Assembly: GCA_037074705.1 (NCBI GenBank)
Contig: CM073596.1
Coordinates: forward strand, 52,170,001-52,234,000
Direction: 5' to 3'
Origin: Zhengitettix transpicula
Taxonomy: Eukaryota; Arthropoda; Insecta; Orthoptera; Tetrigidae
Length of the DNA: 64,000 nt
Shown here: in pieces, positions 24,105 to 35,067 of the stretch
Numbering within the stretch: position 1 is the first letter of the stretch
Layout of the letters: the number at the start of each line of letters is the position of its first letter
Notes under the pieces: generated by a model
What the model was told of the DNA's origin: nothing
The model's database searches: none
Seen by the model: only the letters and a program-made list of their open reading frames with translations
Position numbers and translations under genes: made by a program

Positions 24105-24650
24105 AAAAACGTTTCAGTACTCATTTGTACCATCTTCAGTCTGTTTCTGGCTGAAAGTCATGACGGAATGATAAAATTTATTTATTGACACCCCTATGAT
24201 TATTAGTGAAAATAAAATTCCTTTATGAGTGCCTTACAGCTATATTTGAATAAGTCTTCTTATATTGTTCCACTTTACGTAATATTTTAGTTTTATATGT
24301 TTAAGTATCAGATAAATTTCATGATCTTTAAATCACAATAAAGATTTTTATAACAAAAACAAAATTGTACATATTAAAATATTTTATTTAACAGCACAAC
24401 AACGTTTCAGGTGCAAATTTTCAGGCTGTTTCTTCATTTTTGCTATGAAGATTACATGTTTGATTTTTTACCTAATTAAGCAACCTGAAGAGGGTTAAAA
24501 ATATGAATAGAAACGTTTTTGTGTTCATAATTCAATATTTTTGTATTATATATAAAATGATTATCATCGTCAAAAACATCTGATTATAAGTAGTTGGTTT
24601 CTTATTCATTTAGTTTTCATTAAAGTTCCATTAATTCTTCGTTCAAATCC
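24105..24650 (-). repeat. Interspersed repeat with a ~293-bp direct duplication and hammerhead-like cores (locus 2)
   Basis: Second copy of the repeat at 11150-11675. The motif TTTTATTTAACAGCACAA, then AACGTTTCAG, occurs twice, with GTTTC at 24111-24115 and 24404-24408, 293 bases apart. On the minus strand the first unit reads CTGAAGA (24139-24133), a GGTAC/GTACT stem with loop AAATGA, then GAAAC. That is a full hammerhead core order with a five-pair stem II (one G-U). The second unit has lost part of the stem. No open frame. Confidence 0.65.
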
Positions 24651-24723
24651 TGTTATATAATGATGTAATAGTTAGCTAGAATCGTTACACAAATCTAGGA
24701 CATATATTAAATGACTCATTTAC

Positions 24724-25086
24724 TTTTTTTTTAGGAAACAGGCTACATAAGGGTAATAATCCACGTTGGGCAACTCCCCTTTAATTGCATAGGAAGGGAT
24801 TTGAAAGGGGGGATGCGGAAGGGTACAAGAAGGTAGCCAAGGTTTTACTAGGGCCCCCGGGCTATATTTTAAGGATCCTACCCGGCATTCGCCTAAAGAA
24901 ATGCAGGACAAACCCTAGAAAAACCTGCATCAGGTAGGTCGGGCATTGGGTACTTGACCCACACCCTTCCGATAGCGGGAGAGGAGTTTGCTGTGGGGAC
25001 GTAGCATTCCCTTCAGTTTAGGAGGCAGCTGGCCGACTATTCCAATGGGAATAGGGAACAACTCTTACCGTACGACCAAGGTCTGT
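24724..25086 (-). mobile_element. 0.5-kb retroposon, 5'-truncated (copy G)
   Basis: The T run at 24724-24732 marks the poly(A) end. Homology to copies A to C continues through the GGATCC block and the CTATTCC/GGAATAG hairpin, and stops at AAGGTCTGT (25086). About 30 bases around the CTCCGTGCCTCGAC segment are missing near 25015. Confidence 0.8.
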
Positions 25087-25091
25087 TTAGG

Positions 25092-25357
25092 ATTTTTTAT
25101 TTTTTTATTTTTAGGGCAACAGCCTACATGAGGGTAATCCACCTTGGGCAACTCCCCTTTAATAGCATAGGAAGGGATTTAAAAGGGGGGATGTGGAAGG
25201 GTAGAGGAAGGTAGCCAAGGGTTAACAAGGGCCCCCGGACTATATTTTAAGGATCCTACCCGGCATTCGCCTAAAGAAATACAGGCCAAACCCTAGAAAA
25301 ACCTGCATCGGGTAGGTCGGGCCTTGGGTACTTGTCCCACGCCCTTCCGATAGCAGC
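25092..25357 (-). mobile_element. 0.5-kb retroposon, 5'-truncated (copy H)
   Basis: A second copy in the same orientation begins only five bases after copy G, with a T-rich run at 25092-25111 and then AGGGCAACAGCCTAC. It ends at CCCTTCCGATAGC (about 25357). The two copies truncate at different points, so this is not a simple duplication of one unit. Confidence 0.8.
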
Positions 25358-26115
25358 GGAATGGGAGGCATGATTATAGAAGACAGTACCACGACTGTTA
25401 GAAGTACGATCTAAATAAAAAATTTGCTTTTGTAAATGTAATGAAGCGGTTAAAACAGAAATCGGACAGGACAGCAGAAGAGAGGGGGGAAAATAATTCT
25501 GAGCTGCAACTAACAGAAACGCCAGAGGCTTGTAATATTTTTTTCAACGGCAGACAAGGACTAACTATAATGATTAAAATAAAGGAATGGTTTTGTTATA
25601 TGATTACAATGGCAACGCGTACTAAATAAAAATGTCGGCGGTTCTCCTATAGTTTCATCCCAAAGGAGTTATTTTTTAAAAAATTCTGTGGCGTTTACTG
25701 TTTCAGTAAACAGTTAATCGAGTTGCAGTTTCAAAAGTTTTTATTTTAACAATAGGGTTTATATTCTACAAGCTGGGATTGAGGCTTTGTGGACTTTGTT
25801 CCGGTTCCGTTTAAACAACATTATACATTTCGGGAAAATTAATTTTTTCTGATTTCCAGTCTATATGAATCGTAAACAAGTTTTACTTGCAAACATTTAA
25901 TTGTCACAGAACCTATATACAATAACTCGTTTGCCGTTTGAGATAGAAAGAACTAAACTGGCTTTATGACGTCTTCGGGTATCGCCACCGTGTCTATAGA
26001 TAATATATAAATTTATGATAAACAAGTATTTTGTATTTGTGCTACATATTTAACATTTTAGTAAGACTTTGAACGGAATCTCAATAATTGTAATCAATAT
26101 CCGTATACGTCGTGA

Positions 26116-26161
26116 TGACGTCATCGCTTCTCCGTGAGGTATAAGTATATAAGGCCGCCAT
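26116..26161 (+). promoter_or_regulatory. CRE, TATA and YY1-like module
   Basis: TGACGTCA (26116-26123) is followed 22 bases later by TATATAAG (26146-26153) and immediately by GCCGCCAT (26154-26161). The order is that of a pol II core promoter. No open frame of note follows within 300 bases. If real, it could be the promoter of a decayed element or of a noncoding transcript. Confidence 0.35.
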
Positions 26162-26453
26162 AGTTACTTCATTTAATTATAATGAATGAAATTGTCTTGA
26201 TTTTGTCATTGGATTTCGTCGCGTGAATATATTCACTACGTATTCCACTAACCAACCGTTTGTAATCAGGCTGTTTAAAATTATATTCCTTTAGTCTTCT
26301 TTAATTAAAAATCATTTATTGTTACTGTGTTAAAACTCGAGGGCTCACGAGTACAGTTCATCATGATCAAAAAAAAATTACGTTAATTATTACAGAACGG
26401 TATGACAAGATCGCAATAAATTCATGCATTTTCGGTTACTTTGTGAAACGTGA

Positions 26454-26490
26454 TGACGTCACCAGCGCTCCCCGATCACGTGTCCGCCAC
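26454..26490 (+). promoter_or_regulatory. CRE-like palindrome with TCCGCCAC
   Basis: TGACGTCA (26454-26461), then 21 bases later TCCGCCAC (26483-26490), a one-base variant of the partner motif seen at 20377 and 26154. Confidence 0.3.
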
Positions 26491-27698
26491 ATTAATCGTC
26501 AGGTATTAAATGCAGTTGATCTGAATTTTAAAAAAATGGGTGTAATTGATTTAGCAAAAAATATGTTTTGCTGCAGATTTCCAGAGAAATTACATTTTCA
26601 AAACTCCCCCTTTATATTTTTTATGAAATACTGGAGATAATAAAAAAATTAGTTTCATCAGGAATTAAATGAAATATACTTTTTGTATTCTGGATTTAGT
26701 AAACAAGAGATTTTGCTGAAGATTTCCACGAAGTTTACATTTTTAAAACGTTTGTCTTTGCATTTATTTTATTTTTCATATAATTCTGGAGATAATTTTT
26801 TTTTTAACAGTTGGGTCAGGAATTGAGTAAAGTCGATCTACGTTCCGAAGATTTTTGTTATGAAATTTTTTAAAGCAGGTTTAAACATTCAAAAACGTGT
26901 GAACAAAATTAAGAATTGTTTTGTTTTTTATGGAAAGTATAATTATAATACCTTTACGTACATAAAAGTAGGCTAGGAGGAATTTATACTACCGTATGAC
27001 AAACTGAAAAAAGAAATTCGATTATATACATTCAATGGCTTCTGAGAAAAAAAAATGGTGCGTGGTTGGTCGTATACTTGTAACATGTAACATGTAGGGA
27101 TTTTTATTTCAAGAATATGAATATACTAATTTACGAAAGTTTTCCTGAGGTATCAAATCTAAAGCGACTAACAAGGTGGGTCCTTCCCTTTCCCACACAC
27201 ACCCAACCCTTACCCTTCGCACCCCACCATCACCTCTTTGTCCCAGCGCTCGCGTCTCTCAATTACCACTGTGATTGATGATGATGGAGGCGACACACGC
27301 CATGTCCAACCCCCACCCCGTCCGTTCCCATTTCGTCCAACCATCCCTTTCCTTATTTGTGCGGGTTACGAGTAATTTTCAGAGTATGCGACCGACGGAT
27401 GAGGGCGCTGTTGGTTCTTATTAATTGATTGCATCCACCCCTCTTTTTTTTTTTGGTGACAGACGTTAACGACCGCTAGTGATTAAAATGAGATCGCAAA
27501 CCCCCTACTAATGAAATTTAATTCCACATCTATAGAAATGGATGGGTCTAGTTAGCCCAGTCGCGTCGGTCAGTCGCTAATGACGTCATCTATTATCAAA
27601 ATTATTCAATGCTTTCTAGTTTTCCTCCCCGTCAAAATCCGATAAGGTCGGCTCCCCGTTTGTGCGAAACAAATATTTTACAAAGAACATTCATATAT

Positions 27699-28654
27699 TG
27701 TAATGCCAATTAATTAACACATTAGTTGTAAATTTGAAAATCTAAATTGTTTGAGAAATCAATTCTTACGGCGGTACAGAACACAACAACAATGTAGCCA
27801 GGTATTGTTTCCTTTGTCGGAAGAAGCAATGCGCGCTCAAAATTGCGAGACAGTTGTTCAGTTGACTGGAAGGTTTGGTCAAGAACAGATCGCATTAAAA
27901 TATTGAGGAGAGAGTACACATTATGTTTTGGTAGGGTTCAGTCTGCATTTCGGCTCCTCAGCGATCGGGTGGTCGTAAAAGGACTTTTGGAACTTGGAGA
28001 TTAAACACGTACCGAGAGACGAGGACGAAAACGAAAGGCGAGAACGAGAATCGAAATAAAGTTGCAGGAAAGCATAGACAAAACATTCACACAAGCCGAA
28101 CTACGAAACCGGCTAAACACAAACAGTTTTTGGTGCACATAGCCGAGAAGAAGTCAACCGAGTGAGGGAGAGACGAAGAGGAGGTTCCTGGATCCTGATT
28201 TTGTTCCAAAAATATTAAATCTAGAATCTGTGAGTTTAAGTAGAAGCTGTGCAAAAACCCGTCATAGTGCTTCGTAAGTCAAAAGAATCCTGGAATTCTG
28301 CCGTGAGTACCAATATAAAACAATTAATTATGTAAACCGGATTAAAAGATAGTCGTCAGATTTCGTTCTCTTCCTTTGATAAAAATTTGTTAAGTAGAAT
28401 CCACCTTTTTAGTATAATTTCGTAGACTAGTAAATTTCGTCTTTGTTAATTGACGAGTAAATCTTTTTATTGAAATTTGTGTTGATAAGATTTTTAAATA
28501 AATGATTAGCCATTATCATACCCAGTAATGACCCTGAGATAAGGTCTATTTATAATTATTTGTGTAATTGTTTCAAACATTAATAAATAAAATTTTGTTT
28601 GTTTAAGTTTATAATTTTTCATTTAATTAAAGCCCTTTTAATTTGTATATTACA
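27699..28654 (+). mobile_element. Solo LTR of a Gypsy-type element
   Basis: The LTR begins TGTAATGCCAATTAATTA and ends TATATTACA at 28654, 956 bases. ATAT flanks both sides (27695-27698, 28655-28658). It shares GTCAGATTTCGTTCT (about 28355) and the CATTATCATACCCAGTA block (about 28510), just upstream of AATAAA, with the copy at 13977. No primer-binding site or coding remnant follows, so this is a clean LTR-LTR recombination product. Confidence 0.8.
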
Positions 28655-28658
28655 ATAT

Positions 28659-29179
28659 ATTTTGTCAAAAAAAAACGTTCAACACGTGTATAAGTATTCA
28701 ATTGCACTAGTACGTTACACAAAATTGTCGGGTTATTTCGGGGAAAACAAACGAAAGTCCTAAAAAACATGGGGGAGGGGAATTTTTTTTTATTATTATT
28801 ATATTTTTATTAGCAATCAGATTACTAATGATGTTTTAGCTAATTTGCTAACATGTACAATTTAATAATAGGGTCTTGTACTGATGTCGTGGAGAGGTGA
28901 GGGTTCAACAACGCCACCTCAGTTTTTATTGTAGTCTATTGGTCAGCATCTCTTCAGTCTTCGGTTGTTATTACGTTGTAGTAACGGCTATAGTAGTCTA
29001 TTGGTGTGGGATTGAAGTACAGTATGGTGTTTACTATTTTTATCTTTGAAGACGTGTGCGTAAAATTTCGTACACTATTGGAAATTTAATTAACATTCTT
29101 CTTGAAATATCAATACGTAACGTCATACCTTTTCGGTTTTTACCTTAGCAACGCGTTTTAAAATAAACATAGAAAAATT
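28659..29179. other. Gene-free spacer
   Basis: No gene. A G-rich stretch and T run near 28770, otherwise unremarkable. Confidence 0.5.
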
Positions 29180-29198
29180 GTTTTTATTAAACGTTTCG

Positions 29199-29251
<53 letters not shown>

Positions 29252-29400
29252 TAGATAGATAGATAGATAGATAGACTATTTCGGGTTTTCTTTTCCGCTA
29301 GGATAGTTTTTAAACTTGATCCTGCTGGTGTCGCAAAATAAGCGACAAAACGTTGTGTAATTTTAATTAATTAATTCTTTTTTCTAAGAAATTGTCTGAT
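29180..29400. repeat. Degenerate foldback element interrupted by microsatellites
   Basis: The left part reads TTATTAAACGTTTCGTGATG. The right part reads GTGTCGC, loop, GCGAC, AAAAC, then GTTGTGTAATTTTAATTAAT, roughly its inverse. On the plus strand CTGCTGG (29322-29328), the GTCGC/GCGAC stem (29330-29334, 29342-29346) and AAAAC keep hammerhead spacing with core mutations. The TA and GATA repeats lie between the arms. Confidence 0.5.
29204..29275. repeat. (TA)n then (GATA)n compound microsatellite
   Basis: About 22 TA units (29204-29248) pass without a break into seven GATA units (to 29275). Confidence 0.95.
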
Positions 29401-29481
29401 TTTGTATTGTATCTGATATTTTATCATGATGTTTTTGTTATAATTATGCAGTTTATTTTGTCGGTTTTATAGTTTTTTTGT

Positions 29482-29483
<2 letters not shown>

Positions 29484-29526
<43 letters not shown>
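29484..29526. repeat. (TA)n microsatellite
   Basis: About 21 TA units directly abutting the retroposon fragment at 29527. Confidence 0.95.
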
Positions 29527-29530
<4 letters not shown>

Positions 29531-29600
29531 GCTAACAGGCTAAATGACGGTTATTCACTTGGTGGCAACTCCCCTTTATTAGCATAGGAAGGGATTTGAA
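29527..29600 (-). mobile_element. 0.5-kb retroposon, 74-base end fragment (copy I)
   Basis: TAGGCTAACAGGCTAAATGA through AGCATAGGAAGGGATTTGAA matches the poly(A)-proximal end of the family. The usual T run is replaced by the TA microsatellite. It shares GGCAACTCCCC preceded by a non-GGG base with copies K and L. Confidence 0.75.
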
Positions 29601-30838
29601 ACTGCAGTTACTAACATTTATTTATTTGCACAATTTCCAAACTAATTTTTTATAATTTTTTATGCGATATATTACGTGCTTCTTTAATAACAACCCCAAA
29701 GATACTCTATCACAGTCAATTCCACATCTCCATACCAACATAATATCTTTACTTTTCCAGACAACAATAACAATAATAATAATAACAAAAATGAATTTCA
29801 ATTTGTCTCCATTACAGGATTTTTTCTTATTATAGTTTAATAAATTGCGACGGAACAATTACCTCCACTTGAGTATCAGGAATCCCTCCCTGCAAGCAAC
29901 TGATATTACAGCAGCAACCTCCATGACAGTATTTACCCGAAACCGTGAAGCTTTGCATGGGTGTGTATTTGATACCCAACTCGCCTGTGTGTGTGTGTGT
30001 GTTGCGATGATATTCCCTGGCAACATAGTTGGGGGAAGACTTCTCGCATTTCTGCGGAGACGTGCCAGCAATTAGATTTAATAGCAGTTACCTGTAACAC
30101 CGAGGGGTGGGTGGCGGGGTAGGGATAATTAGCGCCTCCTTGCGAGAAGTTGCGTAATTAGTTCGATGCCTCCTCCACCACCCTCAAGTCTCAGGGCTTT
30201 TCCTTACCGTGGCTTACTCCAAATCGCCTCAACTTTACAGCCCTTCGTGCCCTGTGGCCCGGCCTCGTCAGCCACCCCCAATAATAATAAAAAGCGGGAC
30301 CGTGGTGTGAGGATGGAAAGTTGGATGTGGTTCTTGCGCGTTCTGTTCCATATCAGAAACTTCAATCTCTGGGGGGAAAGAAAGAAACATAGTTCTCAAT
30401 TAGTGGTGGCTGGCAGGTCCGAGGTGAGCTCGAGACGCAACCCACACACTTACAAGGAAGCGGGGAGGGGGGGGGAAAGGGATGGATGGAATCTGGCCGC
30501 AGTTGAAGAAGGCAGATTCGAGTGTCTTGAGAACTCGGACCACTCCCCATCACTAACGACCGACGTCTCGGCAAACGTAGAAAGAAATACAGAATCTGAG
30601 GAAGACGGTGGAAAGGGGGGAAAAAAATATAAGGGACCTCTGAGAAAAAGCAGCTGTCCATACAAATCTTCTTCTTCCCCTTGGACTCCAATCAGCGCGG
30701 GTATCAACATCATCTCACACGTCATCGTTGAAATCCTGTCGACATAATACCCCTTGTAAGATTAGAATCCGCTCGGTAATTACACCCTTAACTGACAGAC
30801 ACAAAATAAAAAATATATTATAAAAGAGATGGAAATAT
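29601..30838. other. Gene-free spacer with a long unsupported open frame
   Basis: The plus-strand frame at 30166-30747 (193 codons) is the longest outside known elements. It lies in a locally GC-rich, purine/pyrimidine-skewed island, overlaps minus-strand frames of 91 and 109 codons, and is proline-, serine- and arginine-rich without any domain I recognise. I do not call it a gene. Confidence 0.4.
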
Positions 30839-30847
30839 GAGGATTAT
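30839..30847. repeat. Target-site duplication of copy J, left
   Basis: GAGGATTAT, repeated exactly at 31113-31121. Confidence 0.8.
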
Positions 30848-31112
30848 AAACTCCTCTCCCGCTATCGGAAGGGCGTGGGACAAGTACCCAATGCCCGACC
30901 TACCTGATGCAGGTTTTTCTAGGGTTTTCCCTGCATTTCTTTAGGCGAATGCCAGGTAGGATCCTTAAAATATAGCCCGGGGGCCCTAGTTAACCCTTGG
31001 CTACCTTCCTCTACCCTTCCGCATCCCCCCTTTCAAATCCCTTCCTATGCTATTAAAGGGGAGTTGCCCAAAGTGGATTACCCTCATGTAGCCTGTTGCC
31101 CTAAAAAGAAAA
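30848..31112 (+). mobile_element. 0.5-kb poly(A) retroposon, 5'-truncated (copy J)
   Basis: The plus-strand copy begins at ACTCCTCTCCCGCTATCGG and ends GCCTGTTGCCCTAAAAAGAAAA. Exact GAGGATTAT duplications sit outside both ends. It is complete from the truncation point to the tail and very close to the family consensus, so it looks young. Confidence 0.87.
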
Positions 31113-31121
31113 GAGGATTAT
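31113..31121. repeat. Target-site duplication of copy J, right
   Basis: GAGGATTAT follows the A-rich tail of copy J. Confidence 0.8.
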
Positions 31122-33995
31122 TTTAACACCATAGCAATTATTCTTGCAAGTCCATATTCATCATTTTTAGATATTTTTTTCACCCTGAATTCTTTTCAGA
31201 CCAATGTCTGAACTGTAAAGCCGAAATCTTCTGAATGTTTCCATACATAATAAATTTCTTACGAGAGAAAAAATTAGCCTTGTGGAAATTTGAGGAGCTT
31301 TAAAGTTTTATAGTGGTAAAATATACCTCCTTAAACTAAACAATTAAACAAAATCCACTTAGTTTTTAATTGGAGTCCGGTATATTTTTAAAATCATATT
31401 TTTTACAGTTTCCGAGCACAATTTAATTAATTACAAGAAACTTACAAATTAAGCCCACATTGATTTAGCCGTACTGAATCTGCATTTATCTACGTCTTAT
31501 TTGACGAACTGACAACATTGTAAATTAAATAATAACTACAAGGGTGAAATCGTACGTGATTGTATATTTTTCATATTTCACTTGACGTCCGTTTATTAAT
31601 AAGGTAAAATAAATAAATATTAAAAAACATGAGCCAATTAGTAAAATTAATTATAAATTTAAGTCATTATAATTTTTTTGGAAAAAAGATTGCATCAGTG
31701 TCTCTGTAATTGAAACTAGTTTTTAAAGACTAGGCAATAATTTTTATGATACAAAACTTAAACTAGATTCTTATCGACTATTTTTCTTGTAGTTCGTCGA
31801 ATGATATAAAGGATAGTTCACTCGGAAAACGGAAAAGCTTTGTCTAACTACACCAAACCGCGGATGACGTCTGGAAAGGTAAGGGATTTTTTTCCCCATT
31901 CCGAACCCTCTAAAAGAGTGATTCCCCACAGAGTCTCGTTACTTTTTACTCAAACCTATAAAGAGTCCCCCGAACTCATTTAGGCCCATTTCTTCCTTGT
32001 GAACTATTTACACGATAAGACTCCCAACAAGCAACGTCATATTTCCTAAATCATGCCGACGATAAAAACTGTTGTTTCAAAGTTTGAAATCACCACGTTG
32101 ATTCAACTTGAGGTCCAAGAGCAGAAATTTTATTTGACATTAATAATGATTTAGAAAAAAATATATAAATAATATAAGCTAATTGAGATATGAGACCAGA
32201 AACAAAATTTTCCATTCTCATCACAAAATATTCCCTTTTAAACCTTTTGAACTGATATACTTATATACTTAACTATTTTTATTATCTTTAAAATTGGTTT
32301 CTATGTATATTAAGAAATGGTCAAACTATGCATATTATCTAAAAATAATCAAAAATATTTATTTTATAAATTTAATAAAAATATATTTTATTAATTAAAG
32401 GTAAAATCAAATCTGAATTATATTAAAAATTATAATTTCAGTTATAAACACTTCAACGATTATGTAAATTTCAAACGAACTCTGTTATCATATTTTATTC
32501 TAGTATAATTATTAAAATGTTGTCATGAATTCAGAAGTAGGACAAAAAATTTCATAAATTTTAAAAATAATATATTTATGAATTATTATTAATTTAACTT
32601 TTAAAAATTACTGTTGTTATACTACAAAATTATATTTTCTATTAAATTTTTCTCTACAGTCCTATGTTTTCTAATTCTTATATTTTTAGTACTACAAAAT
32701 ATTTTGTAAATATGATTACATTTTGTAACTGGAATAAAAATGTAAATTAAATTTCACGTCCCTAAAGATATTAATTTCAGGCCCAACCGTACTTTTTTAG
32801 CGTAGTTAATTTCTTTCTAATTTCTCACGCTTGGTTTAAATCTACAAATTATTTTCAATTAAACCGTTCCGTTGCGTTCTATTGTCTACATCCATTCGAG
32901 CGAATGTTGTGTTTCTGTTTATTTTTTTTAAAAGTTTCATTGACACGTTAAGGTCCGCGGAGGGATAATATATATTTTTTTTAAAAAAAACATTAATTGT
33001 GTAACGTTTTTTTGATGGGGTAAACGTATCAATAAATTATTATAATAATTTCCAGGCGACTGAGAAAAAGAATATGAAGCGAGAGAATAAAATATAAGAG
33101 TCATGGAAAATATTTTCAGGATTATTTGCCTGATGATAAATATTATAAAAGAGGAAGTGTCGGGAAACGAGTGAATGTCTGATGTTTAATTGGACTTGTT
33201 GAATCAATCACGTTCTTAAATATGCACAAAATTCTACATTCAAAACAAAGAGTAAATCAGGTTCTACATTACTATCATATATATTTTTTAAAATACCAAA
33301 AAATACCTTACATCATTAAATCAGTTTTTGGTAGAATTATAACAATTGAAAGGAGAATAAAAAATATTTATCAAAAAACAAATTTTTTATGTTTTGAAAA
33401 ATTTTGTTTCCGGGTATTTATAAATTGAGACCTTTCACGACCCTTATATATGCTGTTCAGTGTCTCTCGCACCCTTATGGGTATTTAAATTTAAATTTTA
33501 AGTTTAAGTTTCAATTTAAATTATTATTATTTTGAAACTAGGTTCCAAATTTTAGCTTCAGAACTTTCTGTGGTTCCGGAACAGTCAAATATCTCGAAAA
33601 ATTAACATCAGATCGAAAATATATACACGTGTTTCAGATTTATTTTTAAAAAATGATATCCAATATAACCAAAATTAACCGAAGCCCTTTTTAAATTAAC
33701 CAACATGTCTACATTAATTTTTCTGACTTGTAGAGGTATTTTTTTTCAAATTGTTTTCATCCACCTTAAAACGAAAAAAGTGAATAAATATTTTAACCTT
33801 TTTTCATGTATAATCTTACATTGTGATAAAAAAATGGGGGATAACATTACTACACCGCACGGGGTTGGGGAAGGAAGGTTGAGTTAAATAAATTTTTGGA
33901 AAAAGTTACACACGGCTATTTTCAGTTCGGTTTGTAATTATGGATATATTTTCGCATCCGATATAAATTAATTTTAATTAAAAAATTATCGACCC
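31122..33995. other. Gene-free AT-rich stretch
   Basis: No gene, microsatellite or repeat family recognised. A near-palindromic AAATTTAAATTT patch occurs near 33485-33520. Confidence 0.6.
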
Positions 33996-34135
33996 TATCA
34001 GACATTTTTAAATATTTTATTTAACCCTTCGACGACGTTTCTGCAGTTTCTTCGTGTTTTAATCCTGATAAAAGGATAAAAAACGTACTGAAATTTTGTA
34101 ATAGTGTTAAATAAAATATTTTAAAATGTCTGATA
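33996..34135. repeat. Foldback element, 140 bases
   Basis: Arms of about 30 bases (starting TATCAGACATTTTTAAATAT at 33996 and ending AAAATGTCTGATA at 34135) are inverted copies with a few mismatches. The loop holds CGACGTTTC on one side and ACGTACTGAAATTTTG on the other, eroded versions of the GAAACGTT marker. Confidence 0.65.
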
Positions 34136-35035
34136 AAGTAGTTAATATCTTTAATTTATCACATTAATTAAACAAACGAAAATGCAAATATTATGTAGAT
34201 TTGAAAGTACTGAACCTGAAATTTGAAATATGGGTTCAAAAATGCGATGTGTGAAACCACTCTGAAAGGATTCTTCGAAAATTAATTTCTCAAGGGGGTT
34301 GAATAACTACTATTATAAAAAATAAGGAAGGGTCGTGAAAGGCTTTATTTTAAAATAAAGAGAAATTTATTGATTTTTTTTCAATTAAATTCGAATCGTT
34401 GTTTTAAATTTTCTTGCTTAATTTGACACCGGCTACCTCTGACATCTGCGGATGCGTAGTGAGATTTATCACAAATGTGTACCATGTCTCATGCGTCACT
34501 TTTTACCAGATTAATGGCATGCCAAATAAAATAAAAAATTTACGTTTGATAAGCGTTACTTTTAATAAATTCTATTTGAAATGCTTTAATTCCTGAAATG
34601 GCTGCCACGTCTTTTTGTCGTGTAAAATGACAAAACGGGTTTTTTTTAGCTCCATGACGACGATACGCACATCTAATCTAGATTGTTAGTGAGGCGCCAG
34701 TGATTTAAGGGATGCAGTAAAAGATGGACCACGCGTGATAACATCTACAACGACAACGTTGCACGTTAGGTGTGACGCGACAGACGTGTCACCCCCCCCC
34801 CCCCCATCCTTACCATCTAGAAGACTTGTGTCATACCTGGAAAGGCGACAGGGGGGACAGAGGAACCAATTAGCCTGACCAGGTACGACGGAAAGAACAA
34901 AAAATGCGGGGGGTGGGGTCACACCAAAACCACATAGCGTACGCAAGAGGGCGCGCAGGAATGGTAAAAGAAGCAGGATTTAGACATATATATATATATA
35001 TATAGAAAAATTGATAAAAATATAATTACAGAACG

Positions 35036-35067
<32 letters not shown>
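34136..35067. other. Gene-free spacer
   Basis: Contains a 14-base C run (34792-34805) and TA microsatellites at 34986-35004 and 35043-35067. The 86-codon minus-strand frame across the C run is not credible as a gene. Confidence 0.5.

Larger units (their letters stand above)
25358..27694. other. Gene-free spacer with several CRE-like sites
   Basis: Open frames here are under 70 codons and unsupported. TGACGTCA sites lie at 26116, 26454 and 27581. A C-rich patch with CACCC words spans about 27180-27350. Confidence 0.5.

Noticed and set aside
30166..30747. 193-codon plus-strand open frame
   Set aside because: Low-complexity, composition-driven; overlaps long frames on the other strand; no domain, start context or splice signals that I could support.
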